The notes under the pieces: generated by a model
What the model saw: the letters and a program-made list of their open reading frames with translations, nothing else
What the model was told of the DNA's origin: nothing
Databases searched by the model: none
From: Haberlea rhodopensis
Taxonomy: Eukaryota > Streptophyta > Magnoliopsida > Lamiales > Gesneriaceae
DNA length: 64,000 nt
NCBI GenBank assembly: GCA_907163345.1
Contig: CAJQUN010000060.1
Span: forward strand, 3,038,001-3,102,000
Direction: 5' to 3'
Position numbers and translations under genes: made by a program
Part shown: positions 36,989 through 46,909 of the stretch, piece after piece
Position numbering within the stretch: the stretch's first letter is position 1
Layout: each line of letters starts with the position of its first letter

Positions 36989-37514
36989 GAATAAATCGTG
37001 TTTTGCATCCCATAAAATCATTATAATGATGCAACCACTCGAGCTGTAAAACCGCGTTCTTCCCCTTTCATTTGTTTTTTTTTTTTGGAAATTTGTACAA
37101 TATTTTTTATGTCCTACTCTCACTACTAATTAGGTACATATCAACTCCCATATATCACATTATCCAGCTCTTATATTTTTCAAATAAATATCAACTCTTT
37201 CAAGTCCTTATTGCTACTACCACAGAAAGATGCATGATTTATATTTAATGTAAGTTAGAATACAAAAAGTTAAAAATCTTTTTTAAAAATTAATTTTTAA
37301 ATTAAAAAAAAATTTATTTTCTCTGAAAATTTGATAGGAAAACAAATAAGAAATATATATCTTTTTAACTTCTCTTCATTTGATTTATTAAAGAATTCTA
37401 TAATAAAAAAATTTAATCAAATCTCAACCAAATATATTTTTTTCAAGAAAAATAAATGTACGTGGTACATTGGATCGCATGAACCTGGAGATCTAACATG
37501 TATCCAATCCCCAG
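36989..37514. other. Upstream region of the aspartic protease gene
   Basis: AT-rich DNA without a coding signal. It presumably holds the protease promoter; no specific operator sites were identified apart from the TATA box at 37515. Confidence 0.4.
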
Positions 37515-37523
37515 TATAAATAT
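37515..37523 (+). promoter_or_regulatory. TATA box of the aspartic protease gene
   Basis: TATAAATAT lies 104 bp before the ATG at 37619. This puts a transcription start near 37545-37550 and a 5' UTR of about 70 nt rich in CTTCAA/CTCT words, a typical plant core promoter layout. Confidence 0.75.
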
Positions 37524-37618
37524 CAAACAAAATCTATCACCCTTTGTACTCCCACAGAGTGTTCACAAACTTCAATCTCTTCAAATTTAAACTCTCTGCA
37601 ACTCTTCAACACAAGAAA

Positions 37619-38977
37619 ATGGCTTCCCACAACTTCATCTTCTTTCTTCTCTTCATCTCTTTCAATTTCTTCCATCTCACTCTACAAAAAAGGATGATTT
37701 CTGTGTCTTTCCCTTTAACTTCAGCTCCCTTGTCCAGAAACTCCGCTTCAAAAGCTAAATATTTATCTTCTTTAATCTATTCATCTTCCTTATCTAATGA
37801 ATCCGGCATCCAGAACAAGGGCGTGGCTTCATCGCCACCCTTTAATTACGACTACACGTCATCATTCAAGTATTCAATGGCTCTGATCATTTCTCTCCCG
37901 ATTGGGACCCCACCCCAAGCTCAGCAAATGGTTATCGACACTGGCAGCCAGCTTTCTTGGATTCAATGTCACAAGAAGTCCCCCAAAGCGGCGCCGCCGC
38001 GGCCTCCGTCGAAGTCTTTCGACCCCTCTCTTTCTTCTACTTTCTCTGTTCTCCCTTGCACACACCCTCTCTGCAAACCTCGAATTCCCGACTTCACCCT
38101 CCCAACTTCGTGCGACCAGAACCTTTTGTGCCACTACTCTTACTTCTACGCGGACGGGACTCTGGCGGAGGGCAATCTCGTCAGGGAGAAGTTCACATTT
38201 TCTCGCTCCCGGACCACCCCTCCTTTGATCCTTGGGTGCGCCACGGACTCGGCTGAGGCCGACGGCATCTTGGGGATGAATCTTGGGAGATTATCATTCG
38301 CTTCTCAAGCCAAGGTCCCAAGATTTTCTTATTGCTTACCCTCGCGACAAGGAAACACTAAAATAAATCCAACAGGCACGTTTTATTTAGGCCGAAACCC
38401 GAATTCTCTTAAATTTCGATATATTAATCTCTTGACCTTTCCAAGAAGTCGAGAAATGCCCAATTTCGACCCCTTAGCCTACACTATCCCAATGGTGGGT
38501 ATTAAAATAGGCGGGACAAAACTGAACATCTCGACTGCCGCTTTCCGGCCAGATGCAGGAGGTTCGGGCCAAACGATGATCGATTCCGGCACCCAATACA
38601 CCTTTTTAGTGGAAGCTGCGTATTCCAAAGTGAGGGAACAAGTTGTGAGGTTAGCGGGTCCAAAATTGAAGAAGGGTTACGTGTACGGAGGTTCACTGGA
38701 CATGTGCTTTGAAGGCAATCCGATCGAGATCGGACGGCTCATAGGTGACATCAGTTTTGAATTTGACGATGGTCTGGAGATTTTGACCAATAACAAGAGG
38801 ATATTGGATGACGTTGGAGGTGGCATTCACTGCGTGGGGATCGGACGATCAGAATCGCTGGGTGTTGCTAGTAATATTATTGGTAATTTTCATCAGCAAA
38901 ATCATTGGGTGGAGTTTGATCTGATCAGAAGACGAGTTGGGTTTGGTGTAGCTGATTGCAGCCGATCTGTAGTTTGA
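37619..38977 (+). CDS. PCS1-like A1-family aspartic protease
   Basis: A single exon encodes 452 residues. I chose the ATG at 37619 (context AAGAAAATGGCT) because the open frame upstream of it has no earlier ATG. Residues 1-22 are a hydrophobic signal peptide (NFIFFLLFISFNFFHLTL). The two catalytic aspartates are in DTGSQLSW (residues 107-114) and DSGTQYTF (322-329). Many cysteines and the segment CHYSYFYADGTLAEGNL mark the plant nepenthesin-type insert. The closest family I recognise is Arabidopsis PCS1 (At5g02190), an endoplasmic-reticulum aspartic protease tied to cell survival in gametophytes and embryos; the family is usually intronless, as here. Motifs such as GILGMNLGRLSF, HPLCKPRIPDF and GGGIHCVGIGRS agree closely. 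All catalytic residues are intact, so the gene is probably functional. The biological role here is inferred from similarity. Confidence 0.96.
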   Translation: MASHNFIFFLLFISFNFFHLTLQKRMISVSFPLTSAPLSRNSASKAKYLSSLIYSSSLSNESGIQNKGVASSPPFNYDYTSSFKYSMALIISLPIGTPPQAQQMVIDTGSQLSWIQCHKKSPKAAPPRPPSKSFDPSLSSTFSVLPCTHPLCKPRIPDFTLPTSCDQNLLCHYSYFYADGTLAEGNLVREKFTFSRSRTTPPLILGCATDSAEADGILGMNLGRLSFASQAKVPRFSYCLPSRQGNTKINPTGTFYLGRNPNSLKFRYINLLTFPRSREMPNFDPLAYTIPMVGIKIGGTKLNISTAAFRPDAGGSGQTMIDSGTQYTFLVEAAYSKVREQVVRLAGPKLKKGYVYGGSLDMCFEGNPIEIGRLIGDISFEFDDGLEILTNNKRILDDVGGGIHCVGIGRSESLGVASNIIGNFHQQNHWVEFDLIRRRVGFGVADCSRSVV

Positions 38978-40046
38978 TAATCTTTTGTTTCCTTATTTAA
39001 TTAGAGCACTTTTTTTATTGTTCATAGTGTCAATAGTAAATATTATGGATGTACACAATATTAGATGTGATTTAAGCAATGTTTAAATTTTGAGGAAATA
39101 TAACGACGTTGAATTGATTGATGATTTGGTGAACCAAATTTGTTTCTGTTTTTTTTTTAAAAAAAAATGATAAGTTTGATTTGTTTTGACCAATTTATAT
39201 AAATATTAAAAAAGAAAAAGAAAACGGGTAAACATTAAACTTCATCGACAATTTAATTAGTAGATGCAGCTGTTGCTCTGTTTGTCTTGATATGTCTGGT
39301 GATTTTGTTCTTGATTAAGATAGCATTAACCTCTACATGCATTTTATTATTTATGCATATAATGTTATTATAAAAGAGAGAAAAGAAAAAGTCCACGCGT
39401 CCAATAGGCTGAAATGGGGTGAAAGAAGGGCTTGTTTGCGCCGAATCATCGCAGGATTCAAAGAGAGAGAATATTTTTATTAGTAGCCCATTGATGCACG
39501 CCGAGGAAGGCACCACAGGTTGACCTATGGCTACCTCTATTTCGCTATTTTCCCCTTTGGCTATGGTTGAGTGGCAACCACACCGTGCTGAATGATTCTC
39601 GTCCGTCGATATGTGCGAAAATTGGGAAAATTTCGTGCATTATTTTGCGTGCGACTGACTAGTCGTGCGAGTTCTTGCATTTTTATACCTTTTTTCTAAT
39701 TATCTACTGTATGATTATCTTGTTTATGTTGTGTATGGAACATATGATCGTGTACGAAGTTGAATTGGGTGTCTGCTTTTGTTTATGTACGTGTTTCTAT
39801 TTTGTTCATTTTGTTGTGGTTTTTTTGTTCTGGTTCACTGCTAAGGCATCACTCGGCTAAGGTTATTGGCATTTCGATTTCGTGTTCCATTCAATGATGT
39901 TCTTGGATCATCGGATTTTCATTGAGGATTTGGAAATGAGAGTTTGATCGGTTGTTTGTTCCTTGTCAGTTAATGCTTCTTGTCTTTCTTTCTTTGTACC
40001 TAAAATATGTTGGTAGACAGTTCTCTTGCTCGACTATACCCTGGAC
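38978..40046. other. 3' flank of the protease gene and intergenic DNA
   Basis: 3' UTR followed by AT-rich DNA. A few open frames of about 60-90 codons (for example 39253-39516 minus and 39675-39860 plus) have no family resemblance. Confidence 0.4.
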
Positions 40047-40350
40047 TAGGGGTATAAACGAATAGAATATGTTCACGAACTTTTCGAGCCGCCTCGAAAT
40101 ATATTTGATTCGTATTCGAAATTATCGAATTCGTGTCGAACTCAAACATATTCGAACTTTTTTTCGAGCCGAACTCGAGCCCAAATAACTTTGTTCTATA
40201 GTTCGCGAGCCGCTCGGAAACTTTAATATTTTATTAATATAATATAATTATATATTTAATTAATATATTTCGAACATTTCGGGTACTAATTTTCGAACAA
40301 TAGTTCGAATAGCTCACGAACATGTTCGAATCTTTTCGAACCGAACTCGC
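40047..40350. repeat. TTCGAA/CGAGC-rich dispersed repeat
   Basis: Starts GGGGTATAAACGAATAG and is full of GTTCACGAAC, TTTTCGAGCCG and TTCGAACCGAACTCG words on both strands around an AT-rich centre. It resembles common plant non-autonomous DNA elements starting GGGGTGTAAACGA. Ends and target duplication could not be fixed. Confidence 0.45.
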
Positions 40351-40447
40351 AATATAAATACATCCTCTACCAAAACGTTGACGTGGTCGGTCGACAACTA
40401 AATATCACTTTTCAGTGGAGTCTCCATTCAACGTATAAGAGTGGCAT

Positions 40448-40449
<2 letters not shown>

Positions 40450-40485
<36 letters not shown>
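40450..40485. repeat. (TA)n microsatellite
   Basis: About 17 uninterrupted TA dinucleotides. Confidence 0.95.
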
Positions 40486-40487
<2 letters not shown>

Positions 40488-40789
40488 AATGTAGGGACAG
40501 AATAGAATAAGGTTGGGAAAGTATATTTTATTCCCACCCTATTTCAATTTACTAAGCAAATGCCCTAAGAATTAATTAAGACCTTGTCTTTGTGACAATG
40601 CTTGATGATCAGAGGGAGATTTGAGTTTGAACCAAAAAAAAACTTGTATTTAAAATAAAAGCGATAGGTTCTATTAAGTGCAGTATTTGTAGTTAAACTT
40701 GTGTTTTTTAAAATAGAGTTAGGAGGGTAATGTGATATTAATGGTAACATCCCACCTCAACTCAACTCTTTGTTTAAAAAAATAATTTG

Positions 40790-40828
40790 TTAACGTTGGC
40801 AACGGCTAAGAGCCGTTGCCAACGTTAA
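40790..40828. repeat. Perfect 18-bp inverted repeat with 3-nt loop
   Basis: TTAACGTTGGCAACGGCT, then AAG, then the exact reverse complement AGCCGTTGCCAACGTTAA. A smaller relative (GAAGGCAACGGCCTTC) follows at 40840-40856. GGCAACGG/CCGTTGCC hairpins are seen in subterminal parts of plant CACTA transposons, so this may be a remnant of one; no CACTA terminus lies beside it. Confidence 0.85.
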
Positions 40829-40879
40829 CATTTAACGTTGAAGGCAACGGCCTTCTTCCTTTTTTTTTTTTATTATTAT

Positions 40880-41095
40880 TATTTATTTTAAAAAAAACTA
40901 CCGGTTTCGGTTCCAGAATCTGAACCAAATCGGTAGCATCGAAACCTGTTTGGTTCTTAGGAACCGTCCCGAACCGGTTTTTAATCGGTTCCGGGGTGGA
41001 CCGGAACCGTTAAGTCCGGTTCCGGTTTTGGATCGGACTTAACGATCCGAATTCGGGCCGGGTCCGGTTTGAGTCGGCCCGATAAGCACGCCTAG
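40880..41095. repeat. CCGGTTCCGG-rich dispersed repeat
   Basis: Dense in AACCGGTTTTTAATCGGTT, GGACCGGAACCG and GGTCCGGTTTGAGTC words on both strands. It is similar in style to 29917-30550. Non-coding. Confidence 0.4.
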
Positions 41096-41920
41096 TGAAT
41101 AATGTTAATTGGACCGCTGCAATGGTTAATAAACATAATAAATAAGAATTGACTGAATTGAAGTCCAATATTATTTAGTGTCAGAAATGTACAAATTAAA
41201 AAACTAGTTGCTTCCTATTTTGAAGACAATCATTCGTACCATAATTTACATATTCCAACAACCCCACCAATTACGGATGATTAATTAACTTCTAGTATGC
41301 CACGTAAAATTAAAATATTCATGGGTAGATTCAATCTCTGTAAAAGGCCGAAATTGTCTTTAAACAAATCTTTTATATTAATTATAATTTAATAATAAAG
41401 ACGAGTTAGAGATGACATGACACCATACGATAAATGCCAAATATTGACCATTCCCATTCTTCATAGTGAAATGCTTTTATCAAGGAGTTGATGGTGACAA
41501 GTGCATCCATAGTTGGGTTACATGCCAGCCTTTAAATTAAAAACAAAAAAAAAAAACAGTTGGATTTTAACAAACATATTAGCTATCGTTAAATATATAA
41601 TAGGAAACTTTACTTATCTATGTAGTCTTCTGAACATGAACATGGGTAAAAGTTCATACTCATTTTGGTCATATTTAAATTCAAGTTACGTTTGGTACAA
41701 AATATTGATTTAATCTTCCCTAAAAAAATGATAAAATATTTTTTTGGATAGACAGCTCTTCCCATATTATAACACAACGTGGAAAAAAATTATAGATGAG
41801 ATCTAATTAGATTTTAATAAATTCAAGTGACCGTAGATCATTATCTCACAGTCGATCTAATTAGTTTTTGTTTTTAACAGAAATGGTAAATTATAATATA
41901 TAATATATTATTAAAGTTGA
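41096..41920. other. Intergenic DNA, nothing recognised
   Basis: AT-rich; ends with the AGTTGA duplication of the solo LTR. Confidence 0.5.
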
Positions 41921-42867
41921 TGTTGCTTTTGTTTATTTAAATCGAAAGAGTTGAATTTAAACAATTGTAATAAAAAGAGAAACTATATTGTGAACATGAA
42001 CAGTATACTTATAACATCAAACAATCAAACTATAAAAGCATTAGACTTACAGTAGTAGTTATAAATCGAAGACTTAATCAACAATAATTTGGAAACAATT
42101 CTGGACGAGGCCACAGCAAGCCGTGTGCCCGTAAACTCAAATTTGTCCGCCTTAGCTTCTGGCCTCTGGACACGTGAGTTTCAAGGTACAACGTACAATC
42201 ATCTCTGTTCGGATTGAAACAAAACTCCGAGCAGACTCCTTCAAACACTAACAGTGCACAGTACTCTCAAAGCAGAATGCTATATGTATGTATGTAGATT
42301 TTCGGAATGAATGAAAACATATGGCTGAAGCAGCTTATATAGCTGAGCAGCAGACCACTCCAAAGGTCTCAGACATTAAGTGTAAAGTACAATGGGGTAG
42401 ATGAAATGTCTCAACATTTAACATCAGATTGATATTGATTTAAGTCTCACACTTAAATCTGACATCAATTATGCAGGTAGGTGAAAAGTTTCAAACTTAA
42501 TACTCAACAGAATATGAAAAGTCAGGTAGATGAAAAATCATTTCAGAAATCCGAGTAGTAAAAAGATAGGGCTGCCTTCGCGGCAGCGACACGCGAGACG
42601 AGACAAGGCGAGGCGAGTCGAGACGAGTGGAGCGGACGGACGAACGGTGCGCGAGGGGCACCCATCTTTTTTACTTAACTACACTATATTGATTTGTATC
42701 TCATTATAAACAAACCATAAGTGTCTCATTTTCTCAATATGAGATTTCTTTAGCCTAATTGACTATTCATAATTAGCTTACCATAATTTTGTTCTCATTA
42801 ACAAAATTAATAATAATTATTGAGCTTTTATCCATTAAACCCAATTTTATTATTATTAATCCCAACA
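41921..42867 (-). mobile_element. Solo LTR, copia-like, minus strand
   Basis: On the minus strand it starts TGTTGGGATTAATAATA and ends AAACAAAAGCAACA, giving TGTTG...CAACA termini over 947 bp. The flanks AGTTGA (41915-41920) and AGTTGA (42868-42873) match perfectly, though six bases is one more than usual. A TATA-like GCTATATAAGC lies at about 42336-42346. A GC-rich patch with GAGACGAG/GGCGAGGCGAG words is at 42570-42660. There is no second LTR or internal gene nearby, so this is a solo LTR left by recombination. Confidence 0.75.
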
Positions 42868-44058
42868 AGTTGATACCTACCAAATATAGCCTTATATTGT
42901 TTTAGCATTTGGTATTGGCACAAAACTATTTCAATCGTATCTAAATCTTTATCAAAGTTCAAATGACCATGTTTTCAATCTTAACTAAACACTGTCAATG
43001 CTCAAGTGACTATATCATCTCTTACCTAAAAATTATTAAAACAAAGTCATAAAAACTTATGTACTTTTTAATCTTAATGTATCCTCTTAACATAGAAATT
43101 TTGGAAAGGGAGCAAAAAATAATAAAATAAATATCAAGGGCAAATAAATTTTAAGAAATCAAAATATAATTTTAGCCAGGGACAAAATATAATTTTTTAG
43201 GGGCAAACTGTAATTTTTGGAGGTAAAATACAATTTTTTCTTAAAAAGAAATTGAGGTTAAAAAAATAAATTTTGTAAATGCCCCTTACCTAAGGGTGCC
43301 TCCGCTCCTGACTACCGAAAGACACAATATATATTAAACAACAACAACTAAGTTTTTAATATCAATGAATTGTGATAGACTACACGAATAATAAAGAGAA
43401 TTAAGGTGGGTCGGACAAATCCATCAGTCTTCTCCAAACTCTCTATCGGTCAAATTAAAAGCAAACATAATTTTTTTCCGAAACAATTAAATTACCTTTT
43501 TATTATAGGTTGGATATATAAAAAAGATTATGATTTTTTTTTAAAAAAATTATGTGATTTATATATAAAAAAAATATTTGTCGTTGTGGTCCTATGCATG
43601 AGTGGTCATTGGCCGAAAGCAAGTGATAAATAAATTAGTGTTTAGGGATTTGAGATCATTACATTCCAAAAAAAAAGAGAATTCGAGTTTTGAAAATTAA
43701 ACAGCTGTCTGTGTGGTTGCTTTCGACGCGTTGAGTTTTAATAATTTTTTCCCCGTATTATCTTTAAAAAAGTATGTGCAAATTGAGAACCAACAATTAA
43801 AAAAAAGAAAAAAACCACAAAGATTTGTATATATCTACGATTTTATTTAAAGTATAATCACATCATCTACGGAAATAAATTAGAAAATTAGGGTTTGTAT
43901 CAAAATCTGAAAATTTTGTACTAAAAATAATGATGAATGGCAAGTTGAGTCAGCAGGCACGCCTGGTAAACAATTATTAGTGGCCTCTTTAAAAAATTAC
44001 CTAACATCTTCTTTTATACCTCATATTATCATTGATGACGTTATAATTTTATATAGAA
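42868..44058. other. AT-rich intergenic DNA
   Basis: No gene recognised. The frame at 43406-43633 shows no family resemblance. A CCTCCGCTCCTGAC word at about 43300 recalls the small inverted-repeat element at 10837. Confidence 0.4.
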
Positions 44059-46061
44059 TCAAGCTTTGTCATTGATTCTACTCGGTGCTTTCAAGAATCG
44101 AACAACAGTGGCCTTCTCCTCGCCAAACTGCACCAGAAGAAAGAAGCATTTGAACAAAAATAATAAATCAGATAACATAATACAGTTGCATATCAATAAA
44201 CAACTCTAGAGCACAAGTCCATCTTGATACAACCACATTAGGCACATAATTAATAATTTTAAAGAGGACCCACCAGATTGTTTACAAGCAGAGGCAACAT
44301 GTGGATCGCTTTCTCCAAAACCTTCTTCTTGTAATGCTGATAGAAAAAAATCTCAGCTTTCCCTAGATTAAATGACAATCAGACTACTTGAATGCTATAT
44401 TATAAAAAGAAACTCACAGATAATAACTTACTTCGGAGAACACACAGAAATGTAATCAGGAACATTCACCCAACGAAAGCTGTGATGAAAAATATAGCTG
44501 ATCAAGTGTTATAATCATAGGAATACGTACTTGTTCAGCACTTATTATTACCTTATAGGAACAGTTCCATTCAATCACCAACCAGATAAGTCATGTATCC
44601 TCCTAACATACCTGAACCCTTGTGAAAAGCTCGAGCAAGTATTATATTTGTATTTTTGTATTGCCTTGCCTGTTCTGGCAATGATCTATCATCTCTTTAT
44701 TAGGGTTAGGAAGCTCAAAATTGTTTGATGATCATCAAACACTAACACTAGTGCTCTCATTGAGAATCGACACCAAGGAAGGAACGACATAGGAAGATGC
44801 TATCCTCAAGTTAGTATTGACAAAATGGTTCACTGTTCATGTTACATTATAAGTTGGATTTTACCACATGCACTGAATACAGATAAATGAGTAAATGCTA
44901 GCCATAGTGGACAGTTTTGAATGTCTACATCTCAAAGGGTTGACAAAGTAATGATCCAATTTTGTCTCACAAAAAATCATGGAGTGACTTGTAAGTTGAG
45001 AGCCCATCTTTGTAGGTTTGGGTTCTATTCTTGCCCTGTGCCCTGACGTCAATACTTCCCCGATCTTGTTAATTGTTGGTACATAGAGATGTAGTCAAAA
45101 CATAAATATGTTTCCATTGTAACCCAAGACATCAAGCATACCAGCGGACCCCGATTAAAAAAAAAAAAAAAAAAACCCCATCGAAATGCTTCCCTGTGAT
45201 GCCTCCAATTATAAAGAGGCTAATCATGTTCCACAGAAGTTTTCGGCTTTCCTTAAACATGGCAGTCTAATCGAAAATGAAAAACAAAAATGCTACATCA
45301 GGATGGCATGTGGGTGACTGAATGGCGCTAACTTCTTTTGTGACAGGAGAATACAATCTATAATTACAATATCAAGATGATAGTGGTATAAAAATATTGA
45401 ATACTTTTAGAACCCCCAGCATCAATCTAAAAGCTAGCAAGCATGAAGCATCTGATGCGATTGTTAATTGTATAAGCAGATTGAGTCTTGGACTACCATG
45501 GATGATTGACCAATGTAGCATGAGAAAGATGATAACATCGGCACTCACACAGAGAATACGAAGAACCAATAGTGATGTATTTTTACTGAATGGATAAATG
45601 GCGCCAGTCATTTTCATATATACTGCGTGCAACTAACTCCCAACTGATCTAGCATTCTAACTTAATAACTGATTCCAAAATAACCATTCTCTGTGATTGC
45701 ACTTTAATTTTGCAACTGCTTTCTAATAGAATTCAACAAGTCTCAACTTTTGATGGCACGCTTTAAAAACGCCAACTTCCACTTTTTCTGCATTACTTGA
45801 TTAAAAGATATTGACTATTGCTAGTTCAGCCATAAATCGATTTTTTTGGTAAGAAGTTACCTGTCTTTTGGAGATAATTACTGGGTTTTGCCGGCAATGA
45901 ATGAGAATTTCGGATCCTTCTACATAATTTGGCAACAGCTTGCCAATAATACAATTCTTCTTGTTTTACAATCTGTTCAAAATTTAAAACCGAGTGAATT
46001 ACAAAATCTCCAGTAATGGATTATTAAATTTTATACTCACCTTCATTTTGGCTTTTCCCAT
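44059..46061 (-). CDS. Hypothetical five-exon gene, 117-residue product
   Basis: Exons assembled by hand on the minus strand: 46041-46061, 45861-45972, 44612-44674, 44274-44362 and 44059-44127. All four introns have GT and AG ends (donors GTGAGT, GTAACT, GTATGT, GTGGGT; acceptors ACAG, CCAG, CTAG, GCAG), phases agree at each junction, and the frame ends at TGA 44059-44061. The product begins MGKAKMK, exon 2 gives EELYYWQAVAKLCRRIRNSH, exon 4 KAEIFFYQHYKKKVLEKAIH and exon 5 FGEEKATVVRFLKAPSRIND. It is small, basic and probably helical, with no signal peptide or membrane segment. I do not recognise a family. Exon 3 has a weak polypyrimidine tract and is the least certain. The gene lies downstream of the ALY gene in the same orientation. 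Confidence 0.55.
44432..44479 (-). other. Possible cassette (poison) exon within intron 3
   Basis: A 48-nt piece is bounded by a good acceptor (TTTTTCATCACAG) and donor (GTAAGT) between exons 3 and 4 of the five-exon gene. Joined in the phase set by exon 3 it would read a TGA after four codons. Inclusion would therefore truncate the protein, and its length of 48 does not otherwise shift the frame. Expression is unproven. Confidence 0.35.
44960..45178 (+). mobile_element. Possible degenerate SINE inside intron 2
   Basis: A box-A-like TGGAGTGACTTGTAAGTTG and box-B-like GGGTTCTATTC are about 40 bp apart, and the piece ends in a run of A beginning near 45157. The layout fits an old tRNA-derived SINE, but the boxes are diverged and no target duplication was found. 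Confidence 0.35.
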
Positions 46062-46909
46062 CAGATATTAAAGTTAAGAGACCTGAAAAGTAAAACTTGG
46101 ATGTCGACCTAACTTGACTGGATCCGTACGAAATTACGGGAAATATTGACTATTCAGGAGAACCCGACCAGTTAACAGCTATGTTGGACCGGATCTGTTA
46201 GCAACTTAGCACAAGATATGATAGAATCAATTGCCACTAGCTCCTGGAATCCATTTGTAAAACAATCACTTCCATAAAAATAAAAACAAAAACTAATATC
46301 ATATTTGTATAAAGATTTCCAAAAAAAAAATAAAAATAAAAACTATAGTAATAATAAAATAAGATAATTAAATTTGTGGAATGATTCTACATTTGTTTAA
46401 TAAAAAAAAAACATTGTGATAATTGAACTTTTTCTGTGAAAATACATTTTGTAGTTTGCAAGAGAGGGAGAGACAATATACAATATGTAAAAAACTCCAA
46501 TAATTATTAAGGTGTGTGAATGAATATACCATTATCTTCATCAAATGTGAGTACTTTGAATGAGAATATTGTAAAATTTTATTCAAAAAATGTATCTAAA
46601 ATAAATAAATAAAATGTATAAAAATTATCATATAATAATTTAAAGTGCGTCACCCAGTATACTTTCTCAAATGACTTGCAATTGAAAAAGAGAAGCACAT
46701 ATCAAGGTAATAACGTAAATAAAATATAAAATAAGACAGTTACGAACGAACGAAGACAGTAAACATCATCCGGTTCCAAACAAGCACCATTACAAACAGA
46801 GCCAAAACCAAATCCAGCAGAACATAAAACTTCAAATTTGTACAGCTAAAGATCTAACCAATACATAGTTTTAATGCCACGTTCAGGAAAAGAAGATTCA
46901 AGTAATCCA
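46062..46909. other. Spacer between the five-exon gene and the ALY gene
   Basis: Includes the promoter side of the five-exon gene and, nearest 46909, the 3' UTR of the ALY gene. AT-rich, with no other feature recognised. Confidence 0.45.

Noticed and set aside
37874..38256. Long open frames on both strands inside the protease gene
   Set aside because: They are shadows of the GC-rich coding exon in other frames.
41404..41416. AGTTAGAGATGAC, considered as the right terminus of the Harbinger element starting at 32879
   Set aside because: It would enclose the intact protease gene, only about 12 bases match, and no TTA/TAA duplication follows.
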